Shown here: piece after piece, positions 51,858 to 63,658 of the stretch | Numbering within the stretch: the stretch's first letter is position 1 | Layout of the letters: each line of letters starts with the position of its first letter | Source: Bartonella ancashensis | GTDB taxonomy: Bacteria; Pseudomonadota; Alphaproteobacteria; Rhizobiales; Rhizobiaceae | NCBI RefSeq assembly: GCF_001281405.1 | Contig: NZ_CP010401.1 | Span: 582,001-646,000, forward strand | DNA: 64,000 bases | Direction of reading: 5' to 3' | Position numbers and translations under genes: made by a program | The notes under the pieces: model-generated | The model's database searches: none | Seen by the model: the letters and a program-made list of their open reading frames with translations, nothing else | What the model was told of the DNA's origin: nothing

Positions 51858-54059
51858 TCAGTCCCCTTGCTTTTTGCGTCGGTGCTTTTTCTCAGGTTGC
51901 CTTTTTTCGTCAGTATTATCGTTTATTTCTTTTTCTGCTGAATCATCACAAGACAATTCTTTTCCAGTTTTCTGGTCAACCATTTTCATAGACAACCGAA
52001 TTTTACCACGTTCATCAAAGCCTATTAATTGGACCCAGACTTTATCCCCTTCTGCAACAACATCAGTTGTTTTTGCAACACGTTTGGATGAAAGTTGAGA
52101 AATATGAACCAATCCATCATGCGAGCCAAAAAAGTTCACAAACGCACCAAATTCCGTAGTTTTGACAACAGTTCCCTGATAAATGGCGCCGACTTCAGGT
52201 TCATCGACAATTGAGTGTATCCAATTTTTGGCTGCGGCAATACTTTTCATGTCAGTTGAAGAAATTCTAATTGTCCCATCGTCTTCAATGTTAATTTTAG
52301 CCCCAGTTTGTTCAACAATTTCTCGAATTACTTTACCTCCGGAGCCAATAACTTCCCGAATTTTGTCCACGGGAATAGTCATCATTTCAATACGTGGAGA
52401 AAATTCGCTTAGCTCAGAGCGTGCATCCGTCAAGGCTTTTGCCATTTCGTTAAGAATATGGATTCGACCATCTTTTGCTTGTTCAAGAGCAATTTTCATA
52501 ACTTCTTCAGTAATACCATCAATTTTGATGTCCATTTGAAGGGAAGTAATACCATCTTGGGTCCCCGCTACTTTGAAGTCCATGTCACCGAGATGATCTT
52601 CATCTCCGAGAATATCAGACAAAACAGCAAAACGTTCCTGCTCCTTTATTAAGCCCATAGCGATACCAGCTATAGGACGCACCAAAGGAACACCGGCATC
52701 CATCAATGCTAGCGAAGTTCCACAAACCGTTGCCATTGAGGATGAACCGTTTGATTCAGTAATTTCTGAAACAACACGAATAGTGTAAGGAAAAGATTCT
52801 TTAGTTGGCAACATTGGGTGAATAGCTCGCCATGCCAGTTTACCATGACCGATTTCACGGCGACCAGGAGAACCAATACGTCCCGTTTCACCTACAGAAA
52901 AGGGAGGGAAGTTATAATGAAGCAAAAATGCTTCTTTGTACATTCCTGTCAAAGAATCAATATATTGTTCGTCCTCACCAGTTCCTAATGTTGCAACAAC
53001 AAGAGCTTGTGTTTCACCACGGGTAAATAATGCTGATCCATGCGTGCGAGGTAGAATACCGACTTCTGATTGGATTGGACGTACAGCTGAAAGGCCACGC
53101 CCATCAATACGCTTTTCAGTATCGAGAATGCTCCAGCGAACAATTCTTGCTTGTAACTTTTTGAAAACTGTTGCAATTTTATCTTCGCTTAATTCGTGAT
53201 TATCTTCCGTTTGTGGCATTAACTTTTTGATAACGCTTGCTTTTATGAGATCAATAGCAGCGTAGCGTTGTTGTTTATCAGTGATAGTGTAAGCTTTTCT
53301 CAGGTCAGTTTCGACCATCTCGAGCATGGTTTTTTCAAGATCGGAGACATCTTCAGGAATAAATTCACGTGGCTCTTTAGCGGCTACTTTTGCAAGTTGA
53401 GTGATGGCATCAATAACAGGCTGAAAGCCTTTTTGGCCAAACATGATTGCACCCAACATCACATCTTCAGGCAACTCTTGTGCTTCTGATTCAACCATTA
53501 GAACGGCATTTTCTGTTCCAGCGATAACGAGATCCAGTTTTGATTCAAGTATTTCATCAGTTGTAGGATTAAGGACGTAATGCCCATTACAATAACCAAC
53601 ACGAGCACCAGCAATGGGGCCCATAAAAGGAACACCCGATAAAGCCAGAGCAGCAGAGGATGCAATTATTGCAAGGACATCGGGGTTATTCTCCAAATCA
53701 TGCTGTATGACGGAGACAATAATTTGTGTATCATTCTTATAACCGTTAACAAAAAGAGGACGAATCGGACGATCAATCAGACGCGAAATCAAAGTCTCAT
53801 TCTCACTTGGACGGCTTTCACGTTTAAAATAACCACCCGGTATTTTACCTACAGCATAGGTTTTTTCCTGATAATTCACTGTGAGCGGAAAAAAATCTTG
53901 GTCTGGTTTTGGAGTTTTTTCTGAAACAACAGTTGCTAAGACAACGGTTTCACCATAAGTGACAACGACTGCACCATCTGCTTGACGTGCAATTTTTCCT
54001 GTTTCAATGATGAGTGGCCGGCCGGCCCATTCAATTTCTACCTTATGGGTTTTAAACAT
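51858..54059 (-). CDS. pnp: Polyribonucleotide nucleotidyltransferase (PNPase)
   Basis: Phosphorolytic 3'-5' exoribonuclease of the degradosome. 733 residues, with two RNase PH cores ([20 protein letters not shown]; then [21 protein letters not shown]), a helical domain between, KH domain [20 protein letters not shown] near 560, and S1 domain [20 protein letters not shown] near 625. The tail is charged (KKHRRKKQ). It follows rpsO on the same strand with a 250-base gap containing a hairpin. Confidence 0.98.
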   Translation of the reverse strand: MFKTHKVEIEWAGRPLIIETGKIARQADGAVVVTYGETVVLATVVSEKTPKPDQDFFPLTVNYQEKTYAVGKIPGGYFKRESRPSENETLISRLIDRPIRPLFVNGYKNDTQIIVSVIQHDLENNPDVLAIIASSAALALSGVPFMGPIAGARVGYCNGHYVLNPTTDEILESKLDLVIAGTENAVLMVESEAQELPEDVMLGAIMFGQKGFQPVIDAITQLAKVAAKEPREFIPEDVSDLEKTMLEMVETDLRKAYTITDKQQRYAAIDLIKASVIKKLMPQTEDNHELSEDKIATVFKKLQARIVRWSILDTEKRIDGRGLSAVRPIQSEVGILPRTHGSALFTRGETQALVVATLGTGEDEQYIDSLTGMYKEAFLLHYNFPPFSVGETGRIGSPGRREIGHGKLAWRAIHPMLPTKESFPYTIRVVSEITESNGSSSMATVCGTSLALMDAGVPLVRPIAGIAMGLIKEQERFAVLSDILGDEDHLGDMDFKVAGTQDGITSLQMDIKIDGITEEVMKIALEQAKDGRIHILNEMAKALTDARSELSEFSPRIEMMTIPVDKIREVIGSGGKVIREIVEQTGAKINIEDDGTIRISSTDMKSIAAAKNWIHSIVDEPEVGAIYQGTVVKTTEFGAFVNFFGSHDGLVHISQLSSKRVAKTTDVVAEGDKVWVQLIGFDERGKIRLSMKMVDQKTGKELSCDDSAEKEINDNTDEKRQPEKKHRRKKQGD

Positions 54060-54234
54060 TTCTTATCCTTAATGGTCAGGTGTTTGCACTAAAAACGCGT
54101 ATATCCCGACTTCACATGCTATGCTTCGAGGTTTATGTAAGATAACAAGACACCACGATCCTTTGATACTGAGAGAGATAAGTTGCATCCAGGCATGAAA
54201 ATTAGCAATTTCACCTCACAACAATCTCTTACCC

Positions 54235-54250
54235 GCCTTCAGCTGAAGGC
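54235..54250. promoter_or_regulatory. Perfect 16-base palindrome in the rpsO-pnp gap
   Basis: GCCTTCAGCTGAAGGC reads the same on both strands, 59 bases beyond the rpsO stop. In E. coli the pnp leader forms a hairpin cut by RNase III and then trimmed by PNPase for self-control; a similar role is plausible here but not shown. No T run follows, so it is not a standard terminator. Confidence 0.5.
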
Positions 54251-54309
54251 AATAAACTGTAATAAAAGGGTGGCTTTTGTGTGATGAAAGACACCCACCA
54301 ATCTTTCTC

Positions 54310-54579
54310 TTAACGACGCAAACCAAGTTTTTCTATAAGTAGCCGGTAACGATCTGGGTCAGTTCCTTTAAGGTAATCAAGAAGACGCCGTCTCCGAGAA
54401 ACCATCTTTAAAAGACCACGACGGGAATGATTATCTTTTTTGTGAAATTTGAAATGACTAGTTAGATTAGCAATGCGTTCGGAAAGAACGGCAACTTGAA
54501 CCTCAGGCGATCCCGTATCACCAGTTTTAGTTGCATGTTCTATAATAAGTTCCCGTTTGCGTTCAGCTGCAATCGACAT
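54310..54579 (-). CDS. rpsO: 30S ribosomal protein S15
   Basis: Binds the central domain of 16S rRNA and the 30S-50S bridge. 89 residues, full length: [55 protein letters not shown] and [22 protein letters not shown] precedes the ATG by about 8 bases. In most rhizobia truB lies directly upstream; here an oppositely oriented MFS gene separates them. Confidence 0.97.
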   Translation of the reverse strand: MSIAAERKRELIIEHATKTGDTGSPEVQVAVLSERIANLTSHFKFHKKDNHSRRGLLKMVSRRRRLLDYLKGTDPDRYRLLIEKLGLRR

Positions 54580-54868
54580 CGTATCATCCTTTCAATAAAT
54601 AAAGAAACAAAGCCACCCGTAGCCGAGATGTCGTCCAGCAAGGGTCAGTGAAAAAGCAAGAAAAGAAAAATCTTCACTCGTTTCTGCACTTAATATAGGA
54701 AAGATGGTTGAAATACTAGTCCCTAAAAATACCTTTAATATTTTCTTTCATGATTATTTTATAAAAATTTTTAAAGAGTTGTGTACTTTACCCAATTTAA
54801 CGGTATGGTGACAGTTTTTTCGGTGCACTTGTGATTAAAAATGACAGATTAGTGGTTTGGAGGTAAAA

Positions 54869-56500
54869 GTGCAGAAATTGCAACAAGCATCAACGTTAAA
54901 GCTGTTCCGTCATGCGGTTTTTCGAAATTTATGGTCAGCCACACTTTTTTCTAATTTAGGAGGGTTTATACAAGCTGTAGGTGCTGGTTGGTTGATGACG
55001 TTAATTAGTTCTTCGCATTCCATGGTGGGACTCGTTCAAAGTGCTATGACATTACCTCTGGTTATTTTTTCTTTAATGGCAGGAGCATTGGCAGATAGTT
55101 TAAATCGACGTCAGATTATGCTGTTTGCTCAGATTGTAATGATGTTTATCTCTATTAATTTGACCATTTTATCCTATATGAATTTGGTAACGCCATGGCT
55201 TTTATTATGTTTTACGTTTTTGATTGGGTGTGGAAGTGCTTTTTATAATCCTGCTTGGCAAGCCACGATGGGAGATATTGTAAGCAAAGAGAATATTTCT
55301 GCGGCTGTTAGTTTGAACAGTGTTGGGTTTAACTTGATGCGTAGTATAGGCCCTGCTATTGGTGGGGTGATTGTTGCTACCCTTGGAGGATTTGCAGCTT
55401 TTCTATTAAATGCTATAAGCTATATACCTTTAATTATTACATTGTTTTTATGGAAACCGAACTACAGACATGATGCTCTTCCACGCGAAAAGCTTCTAGG
55501 AGCTGTAGCAGATGGTTTACGCTATGTTGCTCTATCTCCCAATCTTCTTAGCATTATGACAAGAGCTCTTTTTTTTGGTATTGGAGCAATTTCAATTTTG
55601 GCTTTGTTGCCAATTGTTGCACGCGATATCTTAGGTGGGGGAGCTCTGCTTTACGGTACACTGCTTGGTTGTTTTGGAATAGGAGCTATTATAGCTGGTG
55701 TTATTAATGCGCATGTGCGACATTATTGCAGTTCTGAAACAATTATTGCGAGTGCTTTTATAGGGCTTTCTTTCTCTTGCCTTGTTTTGGCTATGAGTCA
55801 TTCGGTAGTTTTAAGCCATCTCGTTTTGTTTCCTGCGGGGTTATGTTGGGTTTTGGCATTATCATTATTCAATACATCCGTACAATTATCTATACCACGT
55901 TGGGTTGTTGCGCGTGCTTTATCACTTTATCAAACTGCATCTTTTGGTGGCATGGCAGTAGGGAGTGCAGTTTGGGGAGTGTTGGCTGATGCCTATTCTC
56001 CAACAGCTGCTTTGAATATTTGTGCTCTATTTCTAATTTTTGGAGCTGCTTTAGGTGTAAAATTTAAAATTCAAGAAATTCCCCAAATAGATCTTGATCC
56101 ACTTGATCAGTTTAGAGAGCCAGAGCTTTTACTTAATTTAAAAGCACAAAGTGGCCCGATCATGATTATGATCCATTATCAAATCGATGAGCATGATCTT
56201 GAGGAATTTCTTGAAGTAATGACACGTCGTCGCCACATTCGTCGACGAGATGGTGCGCGTCAATGGGTTCTTTTACGTGACCTTGAAAGACCAGAATGTT
56301 GGACGGAAGCTTATCATGTGCCAACATGGGTTGATTATTTGCGCCATAATCATCGTTGTACAAAGGCTGATGCAGAAGTAAATAAATGCCTCAATCGATT
56401 AAATCGTTCATTGAATGGTATTGAGGTACGCCGCATGATTGAACGGCAAACAATACCGCAAGTTGGTGAGATGCATTTGAAATCTTCTGCAGATCAGTAA
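54869..56500 (+). CDS. MFS transporter (MFS_3/EntS-like) with C-terminal cytoplasmic domain
   Basis: Ten to twelve membrane helices in residues about 20-410, with the MFS loop motif GALADSLNRRQIM after the second helix and NPAWQATMGDIV, typical of the exporter branch that includes EntS. The last 120 residues (about 425-543) form a soluble domain, MIMIHYQIDEHDLEEFLEVM through RDLERPECWTEAYHVPTWVD, resembling antibiotic-biosynthesis-monooxygenase-like ferredoxin folds often joined to this branch. Substrate unknown; the type often exports siderophores or drugs. GTG 54869 is chosen for GGAGG five bases before it; a TTG at 54857 would be inside that site. It stands alone and opposite to rpsO and truB. 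Confidence 0.85.
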   Translation: MQKLQQASTLKLFRHAVFRNLWSATLFSNLGGFIQAVGAGWLMTLISSSHSMVGLVQSAMTLPLVIFSLMAGALADSLNRRQIMLFAQIVMMFISINLTILSYMNLVTPWLLLCFTFLIGCGSAFYNPAWQATMGDIVSKENISAAVSLNSVGFNLMRSIGPAIGGVIVATLGGFAAFLLNAISYIPLIITLFLWKPNYRHDALPREKLLGAVADGLRYVALSPNLLSIMTRALFFGIGAISILALLPIVARDILGGGALLYGTLLGCFGIGAIIAGVINAHVRHYCSSETIIASAFIGLSFSCLVLAMSHSVVLSHLVLFPAGLCWVLALSLFNTSVQLSIPRWVVARALSLYQTASFGGMAVGSAVWGVLADAYSPTAALNICALFLIFGAALGVKFKIQEIPQIDLDPLDQFREPELLLNLKAQSGPIMIMIHYQIDEHDLEEFLEVMTRRRHIRRRDGARQWVLLRDLERPECWTEAYHVPTWVDYLRHNHRCTKADAEVNKCLNRLNRSLNGIEVRRMIERQTIPQVGEMHLKSSADQ

Positions 56501-56587
56501 TTTTTAAAATATGGTTTCAAGTATAACGAAGACAATTTCAACTTACATATTTGTAAGACAATATTTTAAAAAATCATAGTTGATGAT

Positions 56588-57549
56588 TTATGTATTTGTA
56601 AAAAGCCGTTTTGGTTTGAAATAGCTTTCCTTTATAGTGCCTATAGCAAGAAGCTGGCTTTCATAAGTAACGCAGATATCGTTTTCATTAGTAGGGACAT
56701 TTTGGTCGTGTAAAAGAACTGGTTGTCCCCTTTTTATACGCTGTGCCTGTGTTGTATCAAGTGCACAGTGGAAAAGGCATCTTAATGCAGCACTTGTTTT
56801 TATCAATAATCTATTAAGTGCAGAAAAATCTTTCTTAAAGGATGTATCATCTTGATTAGTTATATTTTCATAAGTAAGTGATGTTTTTATTTTGTCCCAT
56901 GTGAGGAGGTCATTTTCATTAAAAGGAAAGACTGCAATACGGCGTAAATCAGCAATATGTCCGTAGCAACCAAGATCACGCCCCATATCACGTGCTAAAG
57001 AACGCACATAAGTTCCTTTTCCGCATGTTATTTTGAAAACAGAGGATTGTTCATCTACCATTTCAATGAGTTGAAGGGTGTTAATTGTCACTTGTCGGGG
57101 TGGGATTTTAATAATCTCACCTTCACGTGCTAAGTTATAGGCACGATCGCCAGCAATTTTAATTGCAGAAAATTGCGGGGGTACCTGTAAGATAGTACCT
57201 GTGTATTTGGGTAAAAGAGCAAGGATATCATTTTTAATCGGTCTTTTAAGAGATGTTTTGGTTACAATACCTTCTAGATCATCTGTAGTACGTTCTTCAC
57301 CCCATGCTATCCGAAAATAATAGGTTTTGACGCCTTCCATCACGTAGGGAACTGTCTTAGTTGCCTCTCCTAATGCGATTGGTAGTGCTCCAGAAGCAAG
57401 TGGATCAAGTGTACCTGCATGTCCTGCTTTTTGCGCATTGAAGAGGTCTTTGATTTTTGAAACAGCTTCCGTTGATTTCATCCCTTTTGGCTTATCAAGA
57501 ATAATCCAGCCAGAAATAGGACGGCCTTTTTTTTGCGTTGCCGTACCAT
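56588..57549 (-). CDS. truB: tRNA pseudouridine(55) synthase TruB, frameshifted at codon 8
   Basis: Makes pseudouridine 55 in the T loop of tRNAs. The body ([20 protein letters not shown] on) is intact: [12 protein letters not shown] with the catalytic Asp, [35 protein letters not shown] and [15 protein letters not shown]. The true start ATG at 57549 lies one base after the rbfA stop and has GAGG upstream. It begins M-V-R-Q-R-K-K-K but then leaves frame at an 8-A tract (57527-57534); nine A would give the family's [18 protein letters not shown]. Without correction, translation could only begin at ATG 57481, giving 297 residues that lack the first strand. The zero frame reads A AAA AAG at the tract, a classic -1 slippery heptamer, so rescue is possible. 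Confidence 0.92.
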
Positions 57550-57550
57550 A

Positions 57551-57949
57551 TTAGTCCTCAGGCTCATCACAACAAAGATCACGTGCAACTTCAGGTGAGC
57601 GAAGTAATGCGTCAATTTTTGAAAAGTGATCAAAACTGCTATCAAGTTGAAAACGGAGTTCAGGCATATATTTCATTTGTCGTAATAGATGACTAATTTC
57701 CCCACGGATAAAACGGCTGTATTTATTTAAAATTTGAATAGTATTGTAAGAATCATTGTCAAAAGTGAGGGAAGAGACAAAACAAGTTGCAATTTTTAGA
57801 TCAGGCGACATGCGTACTTCAGAGATGGATAAGACAACATTTTTGGGGATTTTATCAGATAAAATACCCCGTTGTAGAGCATGAGCTATTACATGACGGA
57901 CTTGTTCCCCAACTCTTAATTGCCGTTGCGAAAAGTCTGTATTTTTCAT
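57551..57949 (-). CDS. rbfA: 30S ribosome-binding factor A
   Basis: KH-like factor for 16S 5'-end maturation and cold adaptation. From ATG 57949 it gives 132 residues: [38 protein letters not shown], and [21 protein letters not shown] near the end. AAAGG lies about 10 bases before this ATG; an ATG at 58033 would add 28 unrelated residues. It sits between infB and truB in the standard operon. Confidence 0.95.
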   Translation of the reverse strand: MKNTDFSQRQLRVGEQVRHVIAHALQRGILSDKIPKNVVLSISEVRMSPDLKIATCFVSSLTFDNDSYNTIQILNKYSRFIRGEISHLLRQMKYMPELRFQLDSSFDHFSKIDALLRSPEVARDLCCDEPED

Positions 57950-58060
57950 GAAATAGTTACCTTTTTTGAAGTCTTTTTTCGAAAAAAAAGAAAAGAGAAA
58001 TTCCACAAGCTCCGTAGCTTTTTCATTTAACAAAAAAATTACGAGCCAATTTCACTGACT

Positions 58061-60580
58061 TTATAGTGTACGACTGATATGTTCAACTCGGAATATCTCA
58101 ATAATGTCACCTGCACGCATATCTTCATAATGTTCAAAAGCGATACCACATTCTTGACCAACGTGGACTTCGTTGACTTCGTCTTTGAAGCGTTTGAGTG
58201 TTTTAAGTTTTCCTTCATGAATGACAATATTGTCTCGGATTAGGCGAACACCAGCTCCCCGCTCTATTTTTCCTTCTGTAACGCGACAACCTGCAACTTT
58301 TCCGATTTTTGTAATGCTAAAGACTTCTAAAATTTCGGCATTTCCAAGAGAAGTTGTGCGTTTTTCTGGCGATAATAATCCCGACATAGCTGCTTTGATA
58401 TCATCAACGAGATCATAAATGACATTATAATAGCGGATTTCAATGCCTTGTGTTTCGGCTAAATCACGTACCTGTTTGTTTGCTCGAACGTTAAAACCAA
58501 TAACAGCAGAATTAGAAGCTTCAGCAAGAGAAATATCACTTTCAGTTATACCTCCTGCACCAGAATGGACAACGCGTGTTCGTACTTCTTCATTTCCGAG
58601 CATTTCTAACGCTGAATTAATAGCTTCGACGGATCCTTGAACATCCCCTTTGATAATAAGAGGGAATTCTTTTATGCCAGCCGTTTGTAGTTTTGTCATC
58701 ATTTGCTCAAGAGAGCCGCGAGAACCAGTTCTCCGAGCTACATTTTTATCACGTGCTAATCGTTGACGATACTCAGAAATTTCGCGGGCTTTTGCTTCAT
58801 GAGTAACAACAACAAAACGATCACCAGCTTGCGGTGTGCCTTGCATTCCCAAAATTTCGATAGGTGTAGAAGGGCCTGCTTCTTTAATGTGCTTTCCATG
58901 ATCATCGATTAAAGCACGAATCCGTCCCCATTCATTTCCAGCAACGATGATATCGGCAAGATGTAAGGTACCTTTTTGAATAAGGACAGTTGCAACAGGT
59001 CCTCGTCCTCGATCAAGTTTTGCTTCAATAACAATACCGTCTGCAGTTCTTTCTGGATCAGCTTTTAGGTCAAGGATTTCAGCTTGAAGAAGGATAGCTT
59101 CTAAAAGTTTATCAATATTTTTACCTGTTTTAGCAGAAACCTCAACCTCTAAAGTTTCTCCACCCATCGTTTCGACAAACACTTCTTGTTGTAAGAGGCC
59201 TGTGCGCACTTTTTGTGCATCAGCAGTTGGTTTATCAATTTTATTGATAGCCACAATGATAGGCACATTAGCAGCTTTTGCGTGATTAATGGATTCAATG
59301 GTTTGTGGCATGATACTATCGTCAGCAGCTACGACAAGAACAGCGATATCAGTAATTTGAGCACCTCGGGCGCGCATAGCTGTAAAAGCGGCATGTCCAG
59401 GTGTATCAATAAAGGTGATTTTTTGTCCATTATGTTCAACTTGATAAGCACCAATATGCTGAGTAATACCTCCAGCTTCGCCGGAGGCAACATTAGCTTT
59501 ACGAATGGCATCAAGAAGAGAGGTTTTTCCGTGATCCACATGCCCCATGATTGTAACAACTGGTGGACGTGGTTTCATTTTTTGAAGGTCATCATTTATA
59601 TTAAAAAGACCTTCCTCAATGTCAGATTCTGAAACACGTTTAACTGTATGGCCGAATTCAACAGCGATCAATTCGGCAATATCCGCATCGATGACATCAC
59701 CAGGTTTCATCATTTGTTTTTGTTGCATGAGAAATTTAATAACGTCAACAGAACGTTCAGCCATACGTTGAGCAAGTTCTTGGATGGTGATGGTTTCAGG
59801 AAGGATGACTTCACGAGAGATTTTTTCCCGTGGTTCTTGATTTTGTGCGCGTTTAAATTTTTCTTGTCGGCGACGCATTGCAGCCATTGAACGGCCGCGT
59901 GAATTTCCTTCTTCATCTAATGCACTATGGAGGGTCAGTTTACCACGACGATGCTCATCTATGCCCTTTATAATCTTGGGTGAACGTGTCTCTGATTTAG
60001 AAGGACTAGTGCGTCGGCTATGCTTTTCTTCATTTTCATCATCATCTACATTGCGTTTATCAATAATGGTAACTTTTTTTATTGCAGGAGGAGCATCTAT
60101 TGATTTGATAGGCATTATAGGTGCTATTGGTGGAGAAGAGAGAATTTTTTCTATATGGGATGGTTGAATTTCCTCTTCCTGAGAAGTTTTTTGGTGAAAA
60201 CTCTCTTCATGTTGTTTTAGTTTTTCTTTTTCTAAAGCTTGTTTACGAGTTATTTTTTCTTGAACATGCGCCTCTTCCAATGCACGAATTCTCGCCTCCA
60301 TCTCAGCTGATGAAAGATTATTTTGGGTTGTAGAGGTTGCAGTTGCAGCTTTTTCAGTGCGCGGCTTCGAGCGCGGAGCTGCAATATGTGGTTTAGTAAT
60401 CGATTGTATTACTTCAGCTTTCTTCTCATCTCGCGTAATTTTACGTCGTTTAGTTTCAACAACGACAGCCTTTGTACGACCATGACTGAAATTTTGTTTG
60501 ACCGTACTCGTTTCTAATCCTGATCGTTTCAAAGTCAGCGTCTTTTTAGCTGTTATCTTATCATTATTGTTTTCACTCAT
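58061..60580 (-). CDS. infB: Translation initiation factor IF-2
   Basis: GTPase that brings fMet-tRNA to the 30S subunit. 839 residues. The N-terminal 250 are charged and variable; IF2_N follows ([20 protein letters not shown]), then the G domain: [14 protein letters not shown] near 345, [14 protein letters not shown] and [11 protein letters not shown]; then domains II to IV, with [18 protein letters not shown] and [17 protein letters not shown]. Its ATG overlaps the end of the ylxR gene by 4 bases. Confidence 0.98.
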   Translation of the reverse strand: MSENNNDKITAKKTLTLKRSGLETSTVKQNFSHGRTKAVVVETKRRKITRDEKKAEVIQSITKPHIAAPRSKPRTEKAATATSTTQNNLSSAEMEARIRALEEAHVQEKITRKQALEKEKLKQHEESFHQKTSQEEEIQPSHIEKILSSPPIAPIMPIKSIDAPPAIKKVTIIDKRNVDDDENEEKHSRRTSPSKSETRSPKIIKGIDEHRRGKLTLHSALDEEGNSRGRSMAAMRRRQEKFKRAQNQEPREKISREVILPETITIQELAQRMAERSVDVIKFLMQQKQMMKPGDVIDADIAELIAVEFGHTVKRVSESDIEEGLFNINDDLQKMKPRPPVVTIMGHVDHGKTSLLDAIRKANVASGEAGGITQHIGAYQVEHNGQKITFIDTPGHAAFTAMRARGAQITDIAVLVVAADDSIMPQTIESINHAKAANVPIIVAINKIDKPTADAQKVRTGLLQQEVFVETMGGETLEVEVSAKTGKNIDKLLEAILLQAEILDLKADPERTADGIVIEAKLDRGRGPVATVLIQKGTLHLADIIVAGNEWGRIRALIDDHGKHIKEAGPSTPIEILGMQGTPQAGDRFVVVTHEAKAREISEYRQRLARDKNVARRTGSRGSLEQMMTKLQTAGIKEFPLIIKGDVQGSVEAINSALEMLGNEEVRTRVVHSGAGGITESDISLAEASNSAVIGFNVRANKQVRDLAETQGIEIRYYNVIYDLVDDIKAAMSGLLSPEKRTTSLGNAEILEVFSITKIGKVAGCRVTEGKIERGAGVRLIRDNIVIHEGKLKTLKRFKDEVNEVHVGQECGIAFEHYEDMRAGDIIEIFRVEHISRTL

Positions 60581-61212
60581 TGTACTTCCTTCACGGCTTC
60601 TGCCGTCGTCTTATCAGGCTCATTGCGCTCTTCATCACGATAGGCGATCAGTTTATATATTGTCTTGATAAATCCCTCTGCAGCTCTCACGTTCAGTAAA
60701 GCTGCATGTATCACAAGATTAGCTCCAAAAGCCATACCCATTTCGTCATTTGTAAATAAAGATATGGCTTTTATATTTTGATTTGTTTGTTGTTGTAAGG
60801 CATAAATAGCTTGCGAGATTTTACGTTTTCCATCTTCTTTTGCTTCTTTTGCATGGAGAATGAGAATTGCTTGACCAGAGCGAATAGCTGTGTTGACCTT
60901 TGTTATACCCGTAACAATAGCCCCCGCTTTTCGTGCCATAGAAAGACTATGAAGAGCAGATTTTAGAAGGAGCTCATCCACGATGTTAGAAAGATTTGAA
61001 GGAACCTTAACATTCATTTTGAAACTTTTGTCAAAAATTTTACGCTTAATTGCTTCTTCGACAATAGTATGCTGACCAGAAATCCAAACGCCACGTCCAG
61101 GCAAATTTGCTTTAAGGTCTGGAACAATTTGGTTATCTGGATCAACAACAAAGCGGATCAGCGCCGCTGCTGATGTACTTTTTCTTGTTACGATACAGGT
61201 CCGATTGTTCAT
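60577..61212 (-). CDS. ylxR: YlxR/DUF448 RNA-binding protein with L7Ae-like C-terminal part
   Basis: Nucleic-acid-binding protein usually encoded between nusA and infB. Residues 1-75 show the YlxR fold: [30 protein letters not shown] and PGRGVWIS. Residues about 95-185 ([37 protein letters not shown]) look like the L7Ae/YbxF-like domain joined to it in Alphaproteobacteria. Its precise role is not settled; links with RNase P and transcription have been proposed for homologues. 211 residues, normal length. Confidence 0.92.
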   Translation of the reverse strand: MNNRTCIVTRKSTSAAALIRFVVDPDNQIVPDLKANLPGRGVWISGQHTIVEEAIKRKIFDKSFKMNVKVPSNLSNIVDELLLKSALHSLSMARKAGAIVTGITKVNTAIRSGQAILILHAKEAKEDGKRKISQAIYALQQQTNQNIKAISLFTNDEMGMAFGANLVIHAALLNVRAAEGFIKTIYKLIAYRDEERNEPDKTTAEAVKEVQ

Positions 61213-61232
61213 TGTAAATTATCTATCCATGT

Positions 61233-62828
61233 TTAATTGATTGATTCTTCAGTTTTTGCAGAATCTCCTACGGTAAGGTCAGCTTGGTCTATCCAGCCTG
61301 CCTGTACACGTGCAGCTAAAATCATGGATTTTGCATCTACACGCGTAACGTCAAACGGTGTTAAAATTCCAGAAAAATTCTGTGTTTGACCTTTTTTACG
61401 TTCTCGCCAGCCAACTAGGTCATCAATTGCGTAGCCTGCAAAATCATCCATAGTTTTAACACCATCTTCGCCAATCGCGACAAGCATAGCATTTGTCATA
61501 CCGGGGAGCGTTTTTAATTCGTCAGAAACACCAAGATTTTTACGCTTTTCATCTAATTCTTTTTCTTTACGTTCCAGGTATTCGCGTGCACGATTTTGAA
61601 TTTCTGAGGCAGTTTCTTTATCAAAACCATCAATAGAGGTGATTTCCTCAAGATCAATATAAGCAATTTCTTCAATTGAAGCGAAGCCTTCTGAAGCCAT
61701 TACTTGCCCAACCATTTCATCAACATCCAAAGATTCCATGAAAAGCTTGCTACGTTCAGTAAACTCTTTTTGGCGATTTTCGGATTCTTCTTTCTCTGTT
61801 AGGATATCGATATTCCAACCCGTTAATTGTGATGCTAGACGCACGTTCTGTCCTCGTCTACCGATGGCGAGGCTGAGTTGGTCATCAGGGACAATAACTT
61901 CGATACGCTCTGCGTCTTCATCTAGAACAACTTTCGAGACTTCGGCAGGCTGCAGTGCATTAACAATGAATGTGGCAGCGTCAGGTGACCAAGGAATAAT
62001 ATCAATTTTTTCTCCTTGTAACTCTGAGACAACAGCTTGCACACGGCTTCCTCGCATTCCAACACACGCTCCGACAGGATCTATGGATCCATCACGTGAA
62101 ACAACAGCAATTTTTGCACGAGATCCTGGATCACGAGCGACGGATTTAATTTCTATAATACCATCGTAAATTTCTGGTACTTCCATGGTAAAAAGTTTTG
62201 CCATAAATTGGGGATGTGTACGTGAAAGAAAAATCTGCGGTCCACGTTGTTCACGGTGTACATCGTTAACAAAAGCACGGATACGGTCTCCATAATGAAA
62301 AGATTCACGAGGAATTAGTTCGTCTCGCCGTACTATGGCCTCTCCACGCCCAAGATCGACGATGACATTACCATACTCGACGCGCTTAACTATGCCAGAA
62401 ATAATTTCACCGACCTTATTCTTAAATTCCTCAAATTGGTTATCACGTTCTGCATCACGTATTTTTTGCACGATAATTTGTTTAGCAGATTGTGCTGCAA
62501 TACGTCCAAAATCCATGGAAGGTAAGGGGTCGGAAATAAAGTCACCAATTTTTGCATCTGCTTTACGTTTTAGCGCATCAGATAACGCTATCTCAGTCGC
62601 ATAATCTTCAATAATATCAACAACTTTTAGAAGACGTTGTAGCTTTATTTCTCCTGTTTTAGAATTGATTTCAGCACGGATATTGCTTTCCTGACCATAA
62701 CGTGAACGTGCTGCTTTTTGAATAGCATCAGCCATTGCAGAAATGACAATTTCACGGTCAATCGACTTTTCGCGTGCAACAGCATCTGCAATTTGCAGAA
62801 ATTCAAGCCTGTTAGCGCTTATAGTCAT
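61233..62828 (-). CDS. nusA: Transcription termination/antitermination protein NusA
   Basis: RNA polymerase-associated elongation factor. 531 residues: N-terminal polymerase-binding domain (1-130), S1 domain ([20 protein letters not shown], about 138-200), KH1 and KH2 ([40 protein letters not shown]), then a C-terminal helix-hairpin-helix region ([20 protein letters not shown]). It is 52 bases after rimP and 20 before ylxR. Confidence 0.98.
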   Translation of the reverse strand: MTISANRLEFLQIADAVAREKSIDREIVISAMADAIQKAARSRYGQESNIRAEINSKTGEIKLQRLLKVVDIIEDYATEIALSDALKRKADAKIGDFISDPLPSMDFGRIAAQSAKQIIVQKIRDAERDNQFEEFKNKVGEIISGIVKRVEYGNVIVDLGRGEAIVRRDELIPRESFHYGDRIRAFVNDVHREQRGPQIFLSRTHPQFMAKLFTMEVPEIYDGIIEIKSVARDPGSRAKIAVVSRDGSIDPVGACVGMRGSRVQAVVSELQGEKIDIIPWSPDAATFIVNALQPAEVSKVVLDEDAERIEVIVPDDQLSLAIGRRGQNVRLASQLTGWNIDILTEKEESENRQKEFTERSKLFMESLDVDEMVGQVMASEGFASIEEIAYIDLEEITSIDGFDKETASEIQNRAREYLERKEKELDEKRKNLGVSDELKTLPGMTNAMLVAIGEDGVKTMDDFAGYAIDDLVGWRERKKGQTQNFSGILTPFDVTRVDAKSMILAARVQAGWIDQADLTVGDSAKTEESIN

Positions 62829-62880
62829 GGATTTTCTCCTTTTTGTGCAATGTAAGATTGCGTTTTATTAATATCTATCT

Positions 62881-63510
62881 TTAGTGATGTGTTTCAGGTT
62901 TTGAGATATCGAAATCATCCTCAGAAAATGACAAATTGTTTAAATTTTTATCTTTTTTTAGTGCATCACGGATGAGATCATCAGTCAGAACCAAATGTGC
63001 GTTAATGATATCTGAAAAGTTGATAGGAATGTACATTTTTTTACCACAGGCAGCTTTGTCGACATTTAAAGTAAATCCATTTTGCGTAACATTGGTAAGT
63101 ACCCCACGAAATTTCCGACGGTCATCAATAGCTATACCAGTTTCAATTTTTACAATATGCCCTTGCCACTGAAAAAAATCAGATTTTCTAACTAGTGGGC
63201 GGTCAATACCGGGAGATGATACTTCTAAATGGTATTTTTGCTCAATGATATTTTGTATATCCATGATAGGAGAGACAGTTTTACTAACAATTTCACAATC
63301 GTCTATTGACATGGTTCCATCGGCACGTTCGGCCATGATTTGCAATGTTAAACCATTCAATCCAGAAAGTTTTACACGCACCAAACGGTATCCCAAAGGT
63401 TTGAGTAATGGCTCAATCAAAGCAGCAATACGCACTTCAACACCACTCTCCGTTAGGAGGCGTGGTTCATCAATATTATCTATGTTTTCAATTTCGTTGA
63501 TGTGCTGCAT
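62881..63510 (-). CDS. rimP: Ribosome maturation factor RimP
   Basis: Needed for 30S assembly. The protein from ATG 63510 (MQHINEIENI) has 209 residues: LIEPLLKPLGYRLVRVKLSG, LTLQIMAERADGTMSIDDCE, YHLEVSSPGIDRPLVRKSDF and the SH3-like end KFRGVLTNVTQNGFTLNVD. An in-frame ATG at 63570 is less likely. First gene of rimP-nusA-ylxR-infB-rbfA-truB; the promoter should lie in the 88 bases before the 3' end of trmB, or the operon may be read from trmB. Confidence 0.95.
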   Translation of the reverse strand: MQHINEIENIDNIDEPRLLTESGVEVRIAALIEPLLKPLGYRLVRVKLSGLNGLTLQIMAERADGTMSIDDCEIVSKTVSPIMDIQNIIEQKYHLEVSSPGIDRPLVRKSDFFQWQGHIVKIETGIAIDDRRKFRGVLTNVTQNGFTLNVDKAACGKKMYIPINFSDIINAHLVLTDDLIRDALKKDKNLNNLSFSEDDFDISKPETHH

Positions 63511-63658
63511 CTGAGTTTCTTTAAATATTAGTTTGATGACATTAAAAAAGAGCGGATCCAAACGATCCACCCTCTAATTATGAGATACAAGAACGGACTC
63601 CACTATACTCTTAAACTGAAAAGTTTTCAAGTCATCTGTAATTTCAGTGCTCTGTTCT

